Below, piece after piece: positions 1 through 8,832 of a stretch of DNA of 13,690 nt. Below the pieces are notes generated by a model. It was not told where the DNA came from and did not search any database. It saw nothing but the letters and a program-made list of their open reading frames with translations. Position 1 is the stretch's first letter. The number at the start of each line of letters is the position of its first letter. This stretch comes from Tetmemena sp. SeJ-2015 (taxonomy: Eukaryota > Ciliophora > Spirotrichea > Sporadotrichida > Oxytrichidae), in contig JAJKFJ010010519.1 of the NCBI GenBank assembly GCA_027382625.1, positions 1 through 13,690 on the forward strand, read 5' to 3'. A program made the translations under genes and the position numbers.

Positions 1-1423
1 TACAATTAATAGACTACTACATGAAGGTACTCTCAATTACATATCCAAAGAACGAAACAGAAGAGAAGAAAATAAATTTCTTGAATGCAAACTACCAGGA
101 AAAATTAGAGCAGCAAGTTCTCAAAACTTCAGCTGAAATAGACGTCAATCCTATTGACTTCTCGCTCACCAAACAGAAAACCACAGGCTTCTTCTAACCT
201 TATTTCAATTTATTTCATGAAAACTTATTCTTAAAAATGGTTTAGCAGCTAGCTCTATGTACAGTCAGAAACTGGACAAGTTTGAAAAGAGACACTCGAC
301 AGTCGCTCTCAAAGGTCATGCAAACTTCATTCATGGCTTTCGTTATTCTAGCTCTCTTTTATAATCTTAGTGGTAACACTTTCGTAAAATAGTGGAGCTT
401 AGAATTTATTAATACTGATTTGAAATAGATCATCCTAATCAGATTTATTTTGAGCTTGGCAGGAGCACTTATATTAAAAAAATTTGAGCACTGTTCTTCA
501 TTTTACTGGACATGACGATGACTCAAACCATGTCCACTATTCTAGTTTTCCAAGATGAGCGACCTGTGTTTTTACGAGAATATGCTAGTCAGATGTATGG
601 AGTGCCTGCCTACTACATTTCAAAGGCTATTGTGGACACGCCAATTATAATAGTGGGTCCAATGTTCAACGCAATAATTACGTATTTCGGAATCGGCTGC
701 ACCTTAAGCGCCTCTCAATTCTTCTACTTCTACCTGACAACTTTTCTCACTTCTTTCTTGGCCTAAACCTATGGCTACTTGCTGTCAGTGCTCTTTGAGA
801 AGGAGGAAGATGCTTGTAATATGGCTTATCGAAATTTGGATTTACCTACTTATTTAAATTAGCTCATGTTATAGTACTTCCACAAGTCTTGTTTGGAGGA
901 TTTTTTATAAACTCAAATAATTTCCCAGCCTGGATAAGCTCTAATTATTTATGTTAAAAAACATCATATAGTATTAAACGTGCTGGGGATTGAAGCATAC
1001 TTTGTTTTAAAGAAAGAGTAGATTATATATTGCATATTCCTAAATGTTAATGCTTTAAATAACTTTCTTAAGGAAATTACATTTATAATCTTTGCTGCTT
1101 TTTGGCTCTTTATTAAATATATATTGGCGCATCATATCTATTTAATTAACGTATTAAAGAGATAAGCTGGCTACAGTATCTCTCCCCAATCAGGTATGGT
1201 CTCGAAGCTTTAATAGACAATGAGTTCGGCAGCAGACATTACAAAGAAGGTGAAGTTGATCTCTACAAGTACATGGAAATTAATTATACCCTTCAATTAA
1301 ATTTATATAATGGGCTATGAGCTAGGACTCGGGAAATCTTTGCTGATCCTTGCCTGTCTTTCAATTGTAATAAGAATCATAGCCATGCTTGCTCTCAAAG
1401 GTTTGGTCAAAAAGTTTTAATGA
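1..1423 (+). CDS. ABCG (White/PDR-type) half-transporter, C-terminal part, gene A; interrupted by IESs
   Basis: The 5' part lies outside the window. Reading from base 3, with TAA/TAG as Gln and six IESs removed (189-227, 395-451, 463-485, 824-861, 933-1160, 1273-1309), 999 bases remain: 332 codons plus a TGA stop at 1421-1423. What is seen: the linker after the nucleotide-binding domain, then a membrane domain with hydrophobic segments (MAFVILALFYNL; LAGALFFILLDM; PIIIVGPMFNAIITYFGIG; FFYFYLTTFLTSFLA; a last one near the C-terminus), the ABCG-type loop [11 protein letters not shown], and VLPQVLFGGFF followed by SPIRYGLEAL. These match the transmembrane half of ABCG transporters, which dimerise and export lipids or other hydrophobic substrates using ATP. 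The substrate cannot be inferred. Gene B downstream is a clear paralogue along the whole length. Without IES removal the frame breaks several times, so this copy cannot be translated as it stands. Confidence 0.9.
189..227 (+). other. IES in gene A, pointer TTCTT, 39 bp
   Basis: TTCTT occurs at 189-193 and 228-232. Removal gives ..TTGFLKMVQQLALC.., in register with the linker before the first membrane helix. The insert is AT-rich and a multiple of three without TGA, so frame alone does not prove it. A TA pointer giving GFFQQLALC is an alternative. Gene B may have an 18-base insert at the same place. Confidence 0.55.
395..451 (+). other. IES in gene A, pointer GAGCTT, 57 bp
   Basis: GAGCTT is repeated at 395-400 and 452-457. 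Collapsing it gives FVKQWSLAGAL, matching [11 protein letters not shown] of gene B. The insert is about 80% A+T. Confidence 0.85.
463..485 (+). other. IES in gene A, pointer GAGCACT, 23 bp
   Basis: GAGCACT is repeated at 463-469 and 486-492. Removal shifts the frame and gives LAGALFFILLDMTM, the second membrane helix. Without removal the frame reaches TGA just downstream. Gene B has an IES at the same codons (11033-11088). Confidence 0.92.
824..861 (+). other. IES in gene A, pointer GCT, 38 bp
   Basis: GCT at 824-826 and 862-864. Removal joins EEDACNMA to HVIVLPQVLFGG, homologous to [20 protein letters not shown] of gene B, whose IES at 11469-11521 interrupts the same codons. Confidence 0.9.
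933..1160 (+). other. IES in gene A, pointer GATAAGCT, 228 bp
   Basis: GATAAGCT is repeated at 933-940 and 1161-1168. Removal joins PAW to ISWLQYLSPIRYGLEAL. The insert is AT-rich and carries in-frame TGA. It is the largest IES of gene A and has no counterpart in gene B. Confidence 0.93.
1273..1309 (+). other. IES in gene A, pointer ATGG, 37 bp
   Basis: ATGG at 1273-1276 and 1310-1313. Removal gives DLYKYMGYELGLGKSLL, matching [17 protein letters not shown] of gene B, where an IES (11692-11734) lies about two codons away. Confidence 0.9.
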
Positions 1424-1618
1424 GTTTTAACCAACAAAACTAACCATAATTCACACTATCATAATAAACTATGATTCAAAAACAAACTCAATTCCATTAA
1501 TTTCATCAACTCGATTTAGACTCTTAAATTTTCATCAATAAATTCTTTGCCATTATATAAATGTATCCATGGCTGAAAAATATCAAGGAGATTGCGGAAT
1601 AATTAATTTAAACTTTAA
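1424..1618. other. short AT-rich spacer between genes A and C
   Basis: About 195 bases after the TGA of gene A. It contains an ATG at 1561 followed by about twenty codons to TGA, in a different frame from gene C. I see no pointer that would join it, so it was not added to gene C. In a germline genome this spacer may hold the ends of two separate somatic chromosomes, but no telomere-addition signal is visible. Confidence 0.4.
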
Positions 1619-3166
1619 ATGTCTGTAATGGAAAGCACTGACTTGAACTTGCAATTCAAAAACTAACTAAAACTAAGTTCGCCCATCCCTAAACTTGGAG
1701 CATTTGAAACTCTGGAGGTATGCACTTTCTTTTCTTTCAATGAGAACTTGAGAGTGATGGCCCGCCTCTGTAAGAACCACAGGCAGATTTTGAAGTCTCT
1801 TCAAAACCGAGTGCCAAGAAAATCTCAGTACTTGATGCTTTACAACCTCAGGGAGGTTCTAGAAGAGAATGAGCTAAACGTGAAGTTCGACTATTCTTAA
1901 ATAAAAAATGATATCTTATTTTGTGAATGCTTGATTTATTCTATACTTGTTCACGTTTTGTAAAAGGATTGTGCTCTACACCAGAGATCTCTTTTCCTCC
2001 AAGAACATGGTCCATCTCCTCTCTCAGATTATAGTTTAAATTATATGGATATTAAGAGAGAACAAAAAGAGTCAAATAAGATGGTACATACATGCTCTAT
2101 CTTTATTTCATAATGAAGAAAAAATGATTTGATAATTAAAGTCGCGAAGTTATGAAAACACAGCTTGCTTTGTTTAATCTGAAATACCATTTTTGTATTT
2201 AATGTTTCATTGATGTTTATACTATAGACCGCCAATGCTTATCGAGAGGAATGTTTGCTTGATTTAATTATATTTAACTTGATGATTTTGGACGACTACA
2301 CTCTCAAAAGATTGGATGAGAACATTAATTAAACAATTCTTGAGTAATAAATCTAAAATTATATAAAGTAATTATTTTATTAAAGCTTATGCAACTATTC
2401 AATTTATATTTTTTTGTTTAAATGAGTAAATTATGTTTTTAAAACACTCTGTTTAAGCAGCTGATTCAACCCTTCATAGTAATGAAGCTAGAGTCCGTGT
2501 TTGTTTTCTACTCTCCAAATAAATCAGTGGACAAGACCAACTTCAACCTGCCAAAAGAGGCCTACTTCTTCGTAGACGTCTGCATCAAGGAGTTCACCTT
2601 TCCGGTAGAGGGCCAGACTCACTACAATAATGTCCTTGCAACAATTCAAATATAAAATTTATCATAATTCAACATCATAATTATCTTGACTCTTATAATT
2701 ATCATAACTTACTATAGAAACGGTTATAATTAAATGATGGATTATAATAAATATTTTAATTTGTTTGTTTTTAATTCAGGATAGATTCTTTTTCATAGGA
2801 GAAAGGAAAATTGAAAAAGATTTCCCCTTCATGAACAATCAGATGAATTTACTAGCCAAGAAAGTTGAGTGTATAGATCAGCCAGAACATATGTTCGTTT
2901 GCAAGTCCATCTTGATTGAGGGAATGGCTTTAACAGAGTTCAAATTAAAAAACGAATCACTATATTTACTCAAGTCACTTTCAGTATTTATATAACTCAG
3001 TTAGGGAAAATCAATGGAGGTAAATTTTATGATTCAATTATTGGAATAAAATTGATTATCAGAGCACAAAGTGGAAGAATTTGTGGAGCATCTTGCGTAC
3101 GTTAAGAGGATTGAAATGGTGAAATGCTCTATGAAGAAAAAACCATAATTTTGTTGGCCTTAGTGA
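1619..3166 (+). CDS. unrecognised protein of about 324 residues, gene C; interrupted by IESs
   Basis: Start ATG at 1619 (a second in-frame ATG is at 1628); stop TGA at 3164-3166. With TAA/TAG as Gln and five IESs removed (1885-1948, 2029-2216, 2298-2443, 2643-2772, 3017-3061), 975 bases remain, exactly 325 codons including stop. All but the last removal change the frame, and each lands in the next GC-rich block; the last removes an in-frame TGA. The product looks soluble and mixed alpha/beta. An N-terminal stretch (LGAFETLEVCTFF..NENLRVMARLCKNHRQILKSL) has the spacing of an F-box-like helical motif, which is only a suggestion. Further blocks include NVKFTFCKRIVLYTRDLFSS, ESVFVFYSPNKSVDKTNF and QDRFFFIGERKIEKDFPF. 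The C-terminus is lysine-rich (KCSMKKKP). I assign no function. The part from 2940 to 3016 is AT-rich and might hide one more in-frame IES. Confidence 0.7.
1885..1948 (+). other. IES in gene C, pointer GTTC, 64 bp
   Basis: GTTC at 1885-1888 and 1949-1952. Removal joins ENELNVKF to TFCKRIVLYTRDLF with a frame change. The downstream block has typical MDS composition in the new frame. Confidence 0.75.
2029..2216 (+). other. IES in gene C, pointer TTATA, 188 bp
   Basis: TTATA at 2029-2033 and 2217-2221, in matching codon phase. Removal joins VHLLSQII to LQTANAYREECLLDL. A competing repeat TATAG (2030-2034 and 2223-2227) does not keep the frame. The boundary is less certain than others because the flanks are AT-rich. 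Confidence 0.6.
2298..2443 (+). other. IES in gene C, pointer ACACTCT, 146 bp
   Basis: ACACTCT is repeated at 2298-2304 and 2444-2450 in the same codon phase. Removal joins MILDDYTL to FKQLIQPFIVMKLESVF. The insert is strongly AT-rich and 146 is not a multiple of three. Confidence 0.85.
2643..2772 (+). other. IES in gene C, pointer AATTCA, 130 bp
   Basis: AATTCA at 2643-2648 and 2773-2778, same codon phase. Removal joins NNVLATIQ to DRFFFIGERK. The insert is rich in repeated TAATTAT/TCATAA words. Confidence 0.85.
3017..3061 (+). other. IES in gene C, pointer GAG, 45 bp
   Basis: GAG at 3017-3019 and 3062-3064. Removal deletes an in-frame TGA and joins GKSME to HKVEEFVEHLAYVKRIE. Confidence 0.75.
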
Positions 3167-4261
3167 GTTAATTATCTTTCTCTTGATAAAAATTATTGTT
3201 TATATAGTCAGGATTAATTATCTCAATATAAGTATTTATGTAAGTCAAAATGAGAAATAACTAACAAACTTTCTTGCAATATATTTTTTGTCTTCACATT
3301 TATTATAAATAGCTATATTTAGAATTGATTGAAAAGTTAGTTTTATATTTAGGTTTATAGTCCATAATAAACTTCAGTTAAATTTTATTTTAAGGTCTTG
3401 ATATTTAAATCGAAGTAAGTTCATCATCATCTCATTTCTTTATGTTTAGAAGTATTTAAATCCATTTTAGGATGATGAAGAGAGATTTTGTATAGCTCTA
3501 ATTATTTCTATAATTATATTTCTGATGATAAATTATTAATACTCACGAACTGATGCTTGAACGAACGCTGCCCGAAAATTAAAAGCTTAATTTAAAAATA
3601 TAAAATTCGAATGATCCTAAATACTAATTTAATATTCAAAAAGAAAATTGCTTGTCTTATTTTTTGAAGCTTTCTTCTTAAGTAAAAATTCAATAAAAAT
3701 ATCCTCTTGCTCTTTTAAATACTTATAAAGAAAAGATTTAAGAAAAATTCTCCCTTATACAAAACATTAAATTGCATTTACTGATGACAGAGAGGATATA
3801 ATCATTAATTATCACAGAAATTATAAATGTTTTTCTCATTTTATGAGCAGCTGTTTTCATATAAAATATCTGCAAATAATCTATTAATAAAGTAGAATAT
3901 TATAATTTAGAGAAAACTTTTATTGAGAATTGATCTAGTGAATAAATTTATTATATTAAATTGGTAATAGTATGGCCACTACTAACTCAATCTGAGCAAT
4001 GCCTCAGAACTCTAAGAAAAGATTAGGTATCCTAAATTTAAAAGCATAAGAAATAAAAATATTAATTCATCATTATATTTCGCTAAGAATAAAAGTACTA
4101 AACATTTGATTTTTTTTAAAAATTTTAATCAAAGTAATTTAGAAATCTATTTATATGAGAATGATAAGTAGTTGTATAAATTTTAATTGAGAAATAGATT
4201 TTGATGAGATTCCTGATAATCTAAGAATTGACTCAATTTAAACGTATAAAATGATTATATA
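3167..4261. other. AT-rich stretch, mostly without recognisable genes; possible tail of gene D
   Basis: From 3167 to about 3950 I see only AT-rich sequence with no convincing coding block. From about 3985 to 4235 the minus strand keeps open frames in the ciliate code, including a short GC-richer patch around 3970-4035 (minus-strand reading SSEALLRLSQQWPYYYQ). These could be the last MDSs of gene D, but I could not define pointers joining them. Confidence 0.4.
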
Positions 4262-5341
4262 AAAAAAATATGTCAGAGTGGTTCCTTTTAATACAATCTA
4301 TGACGATTAAGGTCATTTTTATTTATGTAATTATCAGCTAGATATCATCGAAGGTGTAATAAATATCTTCCTTTATTATAATAAGTATTTCCATAAAATT
4401 AACTATTCTATAATTTACTTAAGATTGAGAAAATCAGGTAGATCAAGGCTTAAATTCTGCTCATCAACTATGAATGCCAAAAAATAAGCTTCTAATATAT
4501 TTTCTTGTTTTACTAACTTTGAGAAGACTACATTTGTGAGAGATCTTCTTATTTTTAGTGATGCTTTCCTTGAAAGCAATGTCTCGCAAGTATAATTTAT
4601 TAGCAAGAAAATGGTCTTTTTCCATCCTAAGGATATAAAGAATGGCTTAGTCGATATGAAAGAAGCTTGGGAGAACCCTATCAGGACTCTGATTTATATT
4701 CAATATAATTTAAATGTTAAAATTATAAATTAAAAATGAATTAAACATAGATTAATGGCTTAAGTTATTCAAAGTAGGGCTTGCATAAAGGCTGTATAAA
4801 TAAATAATCTATAATTCCAGCTACAAATTGCGTCAAAAAATACGATTATATTTGCAGAATAGTTCAAAGATAGTTTAAGTAGCATTATATTCGAGTACTC
4901 TCTCAAAAAATAATTTTGATAATTTATGAAAAACTTTAAAGTTCCTTAAATTTTTGAAATAGGAATATCGTTATTTAAAAGTTAGAAATATCAGCTGAAA
5001 AAGTGCTTTATTTGCTCTATTTCTAAATTAATTTACCCAAAGAATTAAAATTTTAAGCTATTATAAATGATTTAGTTTGCATCTAAGAATGCGAGAGCTC
5101 TCAAGGGAAAGCTGTCGCATTACATTGGTGATTACAATGATATGGTCCTGTTTGTACACGATTTATTTTAATCATGCTTCATAAATAAACTAATATTGTA
5201 ATTCTAGCCCAGGTTTTCAGTTACTGGCCATAAATCCAGCTTAACTTTGGAAATTTATTATTTTCTTCTTCCTCATATCACTTTTGCTTTTGTTGTTTTG
5301 TGTGTGAGAATGCTGGTGTCGATGTAATCAACCTCGATCAT
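4262..5341 (-). CDS. unrecognised protein, gene D; interrupted by IESs, partly solved
   Basis: Likely start ATG at 5341-5339 (minus), giving MIEVDYIDTSILTHKTTKAK. Removing 5157-5278 continues as VYKQDHIIVITNVMRQLS..ESSRIL down to about 5075. A later block at about 4690-4565 reads SPDRVLPSFFHIDQAILYIL..DHFLANKLYLRDIAFKE. Removing 4501-4564 continues as NILEAYFLAFIVDEQNLSLD.., and removing 4371-4417 continues as KEDIYYTFDDIQLIIT..MTLIVIDCIKRNHSDIFF. The three junctions have phase-matched pointers, and none of the three IES lengths is a multiple of three. The link between about 5075 and 4690 was not solved: the frame stays open but AT-rich, and another IES or MDS may lie there. The 3' end is also open. 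No domain is recognised. The gene is convergent with gene C. Other frames in this stretch also look open because only TGA stops translation, so confidence is moderate. Confidence 0.5.
4371..4417 (-). other. IES in gene D, pointer CTT, 47 bp
   Basis: CTT at 4371-4373 and 4418-4420 (AAG on the coding strand). Removal joins LPDFLNLK to EDIYYTFDD with a frame change. Confidence 0.5.
4501..4564 (-). other. IES in gene D, pointer TTTC, 64 bp
   Basis: TTTC at 4501-4504 and 4565-4568 (GAAA on the coding strand), phase matched. Removal joins YLRDIAFKE to NILEAYFLAFIVDEQ. Confidence 0.6.
5157..5278 (-). other. IES in gene D, pointer CAC, 122 bp
   Basis: CAC at 5157-5159 and 5279-5281 (GTG on the coding strand). 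Removal avoids a TGA that follows directly and joins HKTTKAKV to YKQDHIIVITN. Confidence 0.6.
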
Positions 5342-5500
5342 TGCTGATCTAATAATAATTAAGTAACGTTTTACCAAAATCTTTGAAATCCAAGTTGAGA
5401 AATAAGTTCTACAAAGGATAAAAATTTACAAGTTTACTCTTTCGACTTAGTTTAAAAGGAAGGAAGTTACAAATTTTGGAAAATCTAGGGTGAAGAGATG

Positions 5501-5559
5501 ATATTATTATTCTCAATTTTGGGAGCATTATTTTAGTTTCTCTAAAATAATAATAATAT
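5501..5559. repeat. interrupted AT-rich palindrome
   Basis: ATTATTTTAG at 5527-5536 pairs with CTAAAATAAT at 5542-5551 across a 5-base loop. The outer arm at 5552-5559 pairs with the run at 5501-5511 after skipping about 15 GC-richer bases, so a near-perfect palindrome appears to carry a small insertion in one arm. Confidence 0.6.
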
Positions 5560-5692
5560 TGAAGTTAAACTATGAATTAAATAAATTATTTATTCTCAAC
5601 AGATATGATCATATTTAAATATAATTTTTTTATGATTTGAAGTAGGAGCCTAATCTTTCGAGTGTAATAATAAAGAAGTATCATTATTAGGG

Positions 5693-5734
5693 GCCCAAAG
5701 TAGGAATATTTAAACCAAATTGAGCACTTTGGGC
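5693..5734. repeat. inverted repeat, 9-bp arms
   Basis: GCCCAAAGT at 5693-5701 and ACTTTGGGC at 5726-5734 are exact inverted copies with a 24-base AT-rich loop. The arms are GC-rich against their surroundings. No associated gene is seen. Confidence 0.6.
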
Positions 5735-7255
5735 GGACAAAGATTTTAAAAACTATGAGCAAAAGGAAAATTAATTTATTTCTCTTTTGGAATTATTTTT
5801 TAAATTATAAAGTTAAAGAGCAATCTTTTGATAAGAAGATATTTTGTGTTGAAAAATTTCTTTAAAATTAAGATATATAAAATCTGAATTTAAAACATAT
5901 TTTTTACTTTTATAGCTCTTTACAAGAACAAAAAAGCATTCCAAGTTTTTTTTTTATTAAATTTATACTTTAAATAAAATTAAAATAAATTGCAAAGAGA
6001 AATTTCCGCTTTAAGTTCTTTTAAAATTTAAAAATATAAAAGTTAAATAAACATATTAATTTTATAATCTATTTGCTTATTTCTTAGAAATATGATGAAT
6101 TATTCGGAATGCTTGCCATAACTAAAAAATTAAAGCATAATAGCATATCATACATAAAGTTAAAGACCAGTTTCCTTATTTAATCCTAAACATGCTCGTT
6201 TAACCTCCAGCGATTTTCATAATTTCTCTAAGTTTAGTTTCTTATCTATGCTTAGGATTTCTATAGTCTGCGAATCAAAGTCTGCTGTTATAATGTCAAT
6301 TTTGATTGGTCTGATGTTGCCTTAATTAAGTTAGATTTTAAATAATTTCCAAGAAAAAACATGTAAAAGGTTTAGGCTCAAAAGATAGAGGCATTATAAT
6401 TAAATTCCTAATAGTAGAATTAAAAAAAACTGCTTTAGAAAATATAAAGGGTATAAATTGATTATCTTAGTGCAGAAAGCAATAATTTAATTAAAATTCG
6501 CATTTTTACATAATATAATACTTTATAATCGAAATAAAATAAAGTTATAATTAAATTGTGGGTGATTGATTGCTAATCTGTGGTTTCAGGCTTCAATTTT
6601 AAATGATTTATGAAAGATGAAATATCTATTTGATAATCAAATTAAATTCACTGCATGAAGAAAATTACGTGTATCGAAATATAAAATTTTAAATTATACT
6701 ACCAAAGAAATTAATTTGACCAAAGATTAAGCATTCTTCACAGAAATAAACTAAAAAAGTTTTAAGTTTTTTATTTCTCATTATTGATGATGTATTTTAT
6801 TTATTAAGTTTATTGAAGCTTTATTACGAATATGCAGCGTTAATTTAATTTGATGACAACTTTGGTGGTATAATATAATAAAATAGGAGCTAAATTTAAA
6901 TTGGCAAAAATAATAATGAGAGTTAATTCAAATATTTTCAATGATATCATCTCATTAGAATTTGTTGAATTCGAATAAGAAATATATGCTCTGGAAACTT
7001 AAAGGGAAAACGGAAAAAATGATTCTGGGAAAGAATTAGTCTTATTAGGAAATATTAAAAGTTAGTGGCTAAAAAATAAAGCTGACCCAAGTTCTAGAAT
7101 AGGGAGAAGACTTTAATTTTCTCTCTTAGATTCTTTTTGCAAATCTTAATCATGAATCTTTATGACTTCTTTTTAAGTCTCTTAATTAGACAATCATTTT
7201 TTATATTTAGTCTTCGCCAATTTAATGAGAATTAATCAAGGATTAAGGCAATGCA

Positions 7256-7550
7256 ATAATTTTAAAGATAGATATTGTAAGTAAATTTACTATTTTTTAG
7301 AACTGGTATTTAGATTCTAGAAAAGTAAGCTCTTAACTTACCCCTTCTACTGGGGTAACAATACTTATTAGACTCTCTTTTTTGGAGAAACTGAAGAAAG
7401 TGCAGCGCAAATATAATTTAGAGGTAAAATTAGAAATCAAACATCAAAATTGATTAATAAATTATAAATTGAGCATTTTAAAATCTGAAATGACGTCAGG
7501 GCTTTCATGTGACGTGGCAAAAATGATCAAGGAGTTACACCTGTGAATTA
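7256..7550 (+). other. coding-like island of uncertain strand
   Basis: On the plus strand an open frame runs through about 7257-7450 (e.g. FLEKLKKVQRKYNLEVKLE), and another at 7454-7546 reads SEMTSGLSCDVAKMIKELHL then TGA. GC is higher at 7330-7360 and 7488-7545 than nearby. A GTAAGT..TTTTTTAG stretch at 7280-7303 looks like a minimal intron. The minus strand of 7430-7550 is also open, so strand and even coding status are unsure. It may be a fragment of a gene whose other segments lie elsewhere. Confidence 0.25.
7338..7358. repeat. GC-rich hairpin
   Basis: TTACCCC (7338-7344) and GGGGTAA (7352-7358) form a perfect 7-bp stem with a 7-base loop inside the coding-like island. Confidence 0.55.
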
Positions 7551-8000
7551 ACTTTAAATCGATTAATTTATTATATGCCCTATTAGGGGTTCACTTAATT
7601 CCTAATTAATTAACATGAAAAATCTGAAATCATAAATTTAGACCCTCGAAACAATTTTAAAAGCCAAAATGTCTTAATATTTTGCATTTTTGGCACATTT
7701 TTGTTTACTATGACTATTTTGATAATTTTTGACCATATAAATAGTGGTTTATTCTCCATCCCTCCCCCCATTTTTATTATAACATATAATTCAATAAAAA
7801 AAGAGAATTATATTTAAATATATTGAAGTTTAATCAACTTTGTCGATGTGTGAAAAGAATTACCTCGAATAATGTTTTGCCTTGATTATTTTCTTGGTCT
7901 ATAGTAAAAAGCATCAGAGTGTATGAGATACACCTCCTTTCGTAATGGAAGTAGAAAACTCATTTCTATTTTAAAATAATATATTAAAACAAGCCCATTA

Positions 8001-8112
8001 TTCTAACAATCAGGGTGGTAGTAAAAATAATCAAGAATCAGTTATAAATAAATGCGAAGCTTAATTATGAGAGTAGGCAAATTAATTGCAGTTATTTATC
8101 TGACTTTCTGAC
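8001..8112 (+). repeat. left terminal inverted repeat of the element
   Basis: The outermost 22 bases match the right end exactly in inverted orientation. The rest is imperfect with small gaps, ending with TCTGACTTTCTGAC. Confidence 0.75.
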
Positions 8113-8169
8113 TAATAGAAAGATTATGCAGTATTGGTTCTGACTTTCTGCTTTCTGACTAATAGAAAG
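8099..8169 (+). repeat. subterminal direct repeat with internal dyads
   Basis: A unit of TCTGACTTTCTG then ACTAATAGAAAG occurs at 8099-8122 and again at 8139-8169, where the second copy has an extra CTTTCTG. Each unit contains CTTTCT..AGAAAG, a small hairpin. Related GTCAGA words recur at 8677-8690 in the other arm. Such subterminal repeats are often transposase binding sites; that role is inferred. Confidence 0.65.
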
Positions 8170-8348
8170 AAAATAGGGTAGGATCTCCACCAATTGCCAG
8201 CCATTCACTTCAAAATTTGCCATCCTGCTTCTGTCGCTTATTCCACCATTACCGAGGCGATATCACATTCCTCGATGCCCACCTGGAGAGAGATCTGAAT
8301 CCTTGAAATAGAGTAAGCACAGCGATCTGATGGTCTTCGGCCTGTCAG

Positions 8349-8359
8349 GGTTCGAAGCC
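8349..8359 (+). promoter_or_regulatory. B-box-like sequence (Pol III internal promoter)
   Basis: GGTTCGAAGCC fits the B-box consensus GGTTCGANNCC. It lies in the GC-rich core of the element. An A box is not clear (GCACAGCG at 8316-8323 is a weak candidate), and the flanking bases do not fold into a proper T arm. This may hint at a tRNA- or SINE-derived core, or be chance. Confidence 0.25.
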
Positions 8360-8687
8360 CGCAGGAGAGTCCTCTTTTGTAGAGATCAAGTGCTATTCCG
8401 CCCTCTCGGACTTGTTTACGCAAGGATCGCTTCCTCCTAGTGCTTGCCAAGGAGGGATAAGCTGAATGTTAGATTGGAGGCTAGCGGTGAGAGACTTCAG
8501 AGTTGTCTGATGGTTGGCAGTCAGGAATGGTATAGCAGTTTGAGATGGACTCCGGCTTATTTCGCTTGCTATTTAAGTTTTAATAATCGGTCTTTATTTA
8601 TTGAGCTAACTTATATAAATCACTTTTTTAATAAATTGATCAGGCTATTCCAGAAACTCCATTAAACTTACAGATGGTCAGATAGTC

Positions 8688-8699
8688 AGATCCGGATCT
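8688..8699. repeat. 12-bp perfect palindrome
   Basis: AGATCCGGATCT in the right arm of the element, directly beside GTCAGA repeats. It has no partner in the left arm. Confidence 0.6.
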
Positions 8700-8717
8700 T
8701 CATTTATCTTTTAAATG

Positions 8718-8832
8718 GTCAGAAAGTCAGAAGAGATTTAATCTGAAATTATATTCATTTTAGCTAGTTTATAATTGATTCTCACTCATTTTAATTAATA
8801 TTTATTTTTGACTACCACCCTGATTGTTAGAA
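8718..8832 (-). repeat. right terminal inverted repeat of the element
   Basis: Reverse complement of the left end; exact at 8811-8832, imperfect inward to the GTCAGAAAGTCAGA block at 8718-8731. Confidence 0.75.

Larger units (their letters stand above)
5342..7998. other. long AT-rich intergenic or germline-limited DNA
   Basis: About 2.65 kb with A+T near 75-80%. I see no gene with pointers here apart from the coding-like island at 7256-7550. It contains several inverted repeats (listed separately). Open frames are common by chance because TGA is the only stop, so I did not call them. The stretch ends at the TA that flanks the mobile element. Confidence 0.5.
8001..8832. mobile_element. 832-bp non-autonomous element with inverted ends, TA duplication
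   Basis: A 23-base exact inverted repeat spans 8000-8022 and 8811-8833, counting the A and T of the flanking TA. TA stands directly outside both ends (7999-8000 and 8833-8834), the target duplication expected of Tc1/mariner-like insertion. The inverted similarity continues imperfectly inward for about 115 bases: GAATCAnTTATAAA is shared, and TCTGACTTTCTGAC at 8099-8112 is matched by its reverse complement at 8718-8731. The centre (about 8160-8570) has near 50% GC, far above the neighbourhood. Two overlapping short open frames on opposite strands (8238-8450 minus, 8444-8665 plus) resemble no transposase. I call it a MITE-like or otherwise non-autonomous element. It could also be removed in the soma as a TA-bounded IES. 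It sits about 120 bases upstream of gene B. Confidence 0.8.

Noticed and set aside
2041..2235. Minus-strand 64-codon frame
   Set aside because: It lies almost wholly inside the 188-bp IES of gene C and is AT-rich without any coding feature.
2258..2283. CTTGAT direct repeat as a 20-bp IES in gene C
   Set aside because: The preceding junction at TTATA already leads into a frame that runs through uninterrupted to the next MDS; using CTTGAT would need an extra frame error upstream.
4188..4360. Plus-strand frame beginning EIDFDEIPDNLRIDS
   Set aside because: Attractive but unsupported by pointers; the minus-strand reading joins gene D through a phase-matched AAG pointer.
4927..5503. Long plus-strand open frame opposite gene D
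   Set aside because: With TGA as the only stop, frames of this length are expected in AT-rich DNA. It crosses the gene D IES without change of composition, and no pointers support it.
7741..7775. C-rich run as a possible telomere repeat
   Set aside because: It is a single irregular C run (CCCTCCCCCC) without the regular C4A4 pattern.
8316..8370. tRNA gene in the element core
   Set aside because: Only the B-box-like loop is present; T-stem pairs fail beyond three bases and no acceptor or anticodon arm could be built.
8238..8665. Two short opposite frames (70 and 73 codons) in the element core as genes
   Set aside because: They overlap head to head, have no recognisable domain and no start context; their length is explained by local high GC and scarcity of TGA.
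8001..8832. TBE-type telomere-bearing transposon
   Set aside because: The ends lack C4A4-like repeats and the duplication is TA; no transposase, kinase or helicase-like frame is present.
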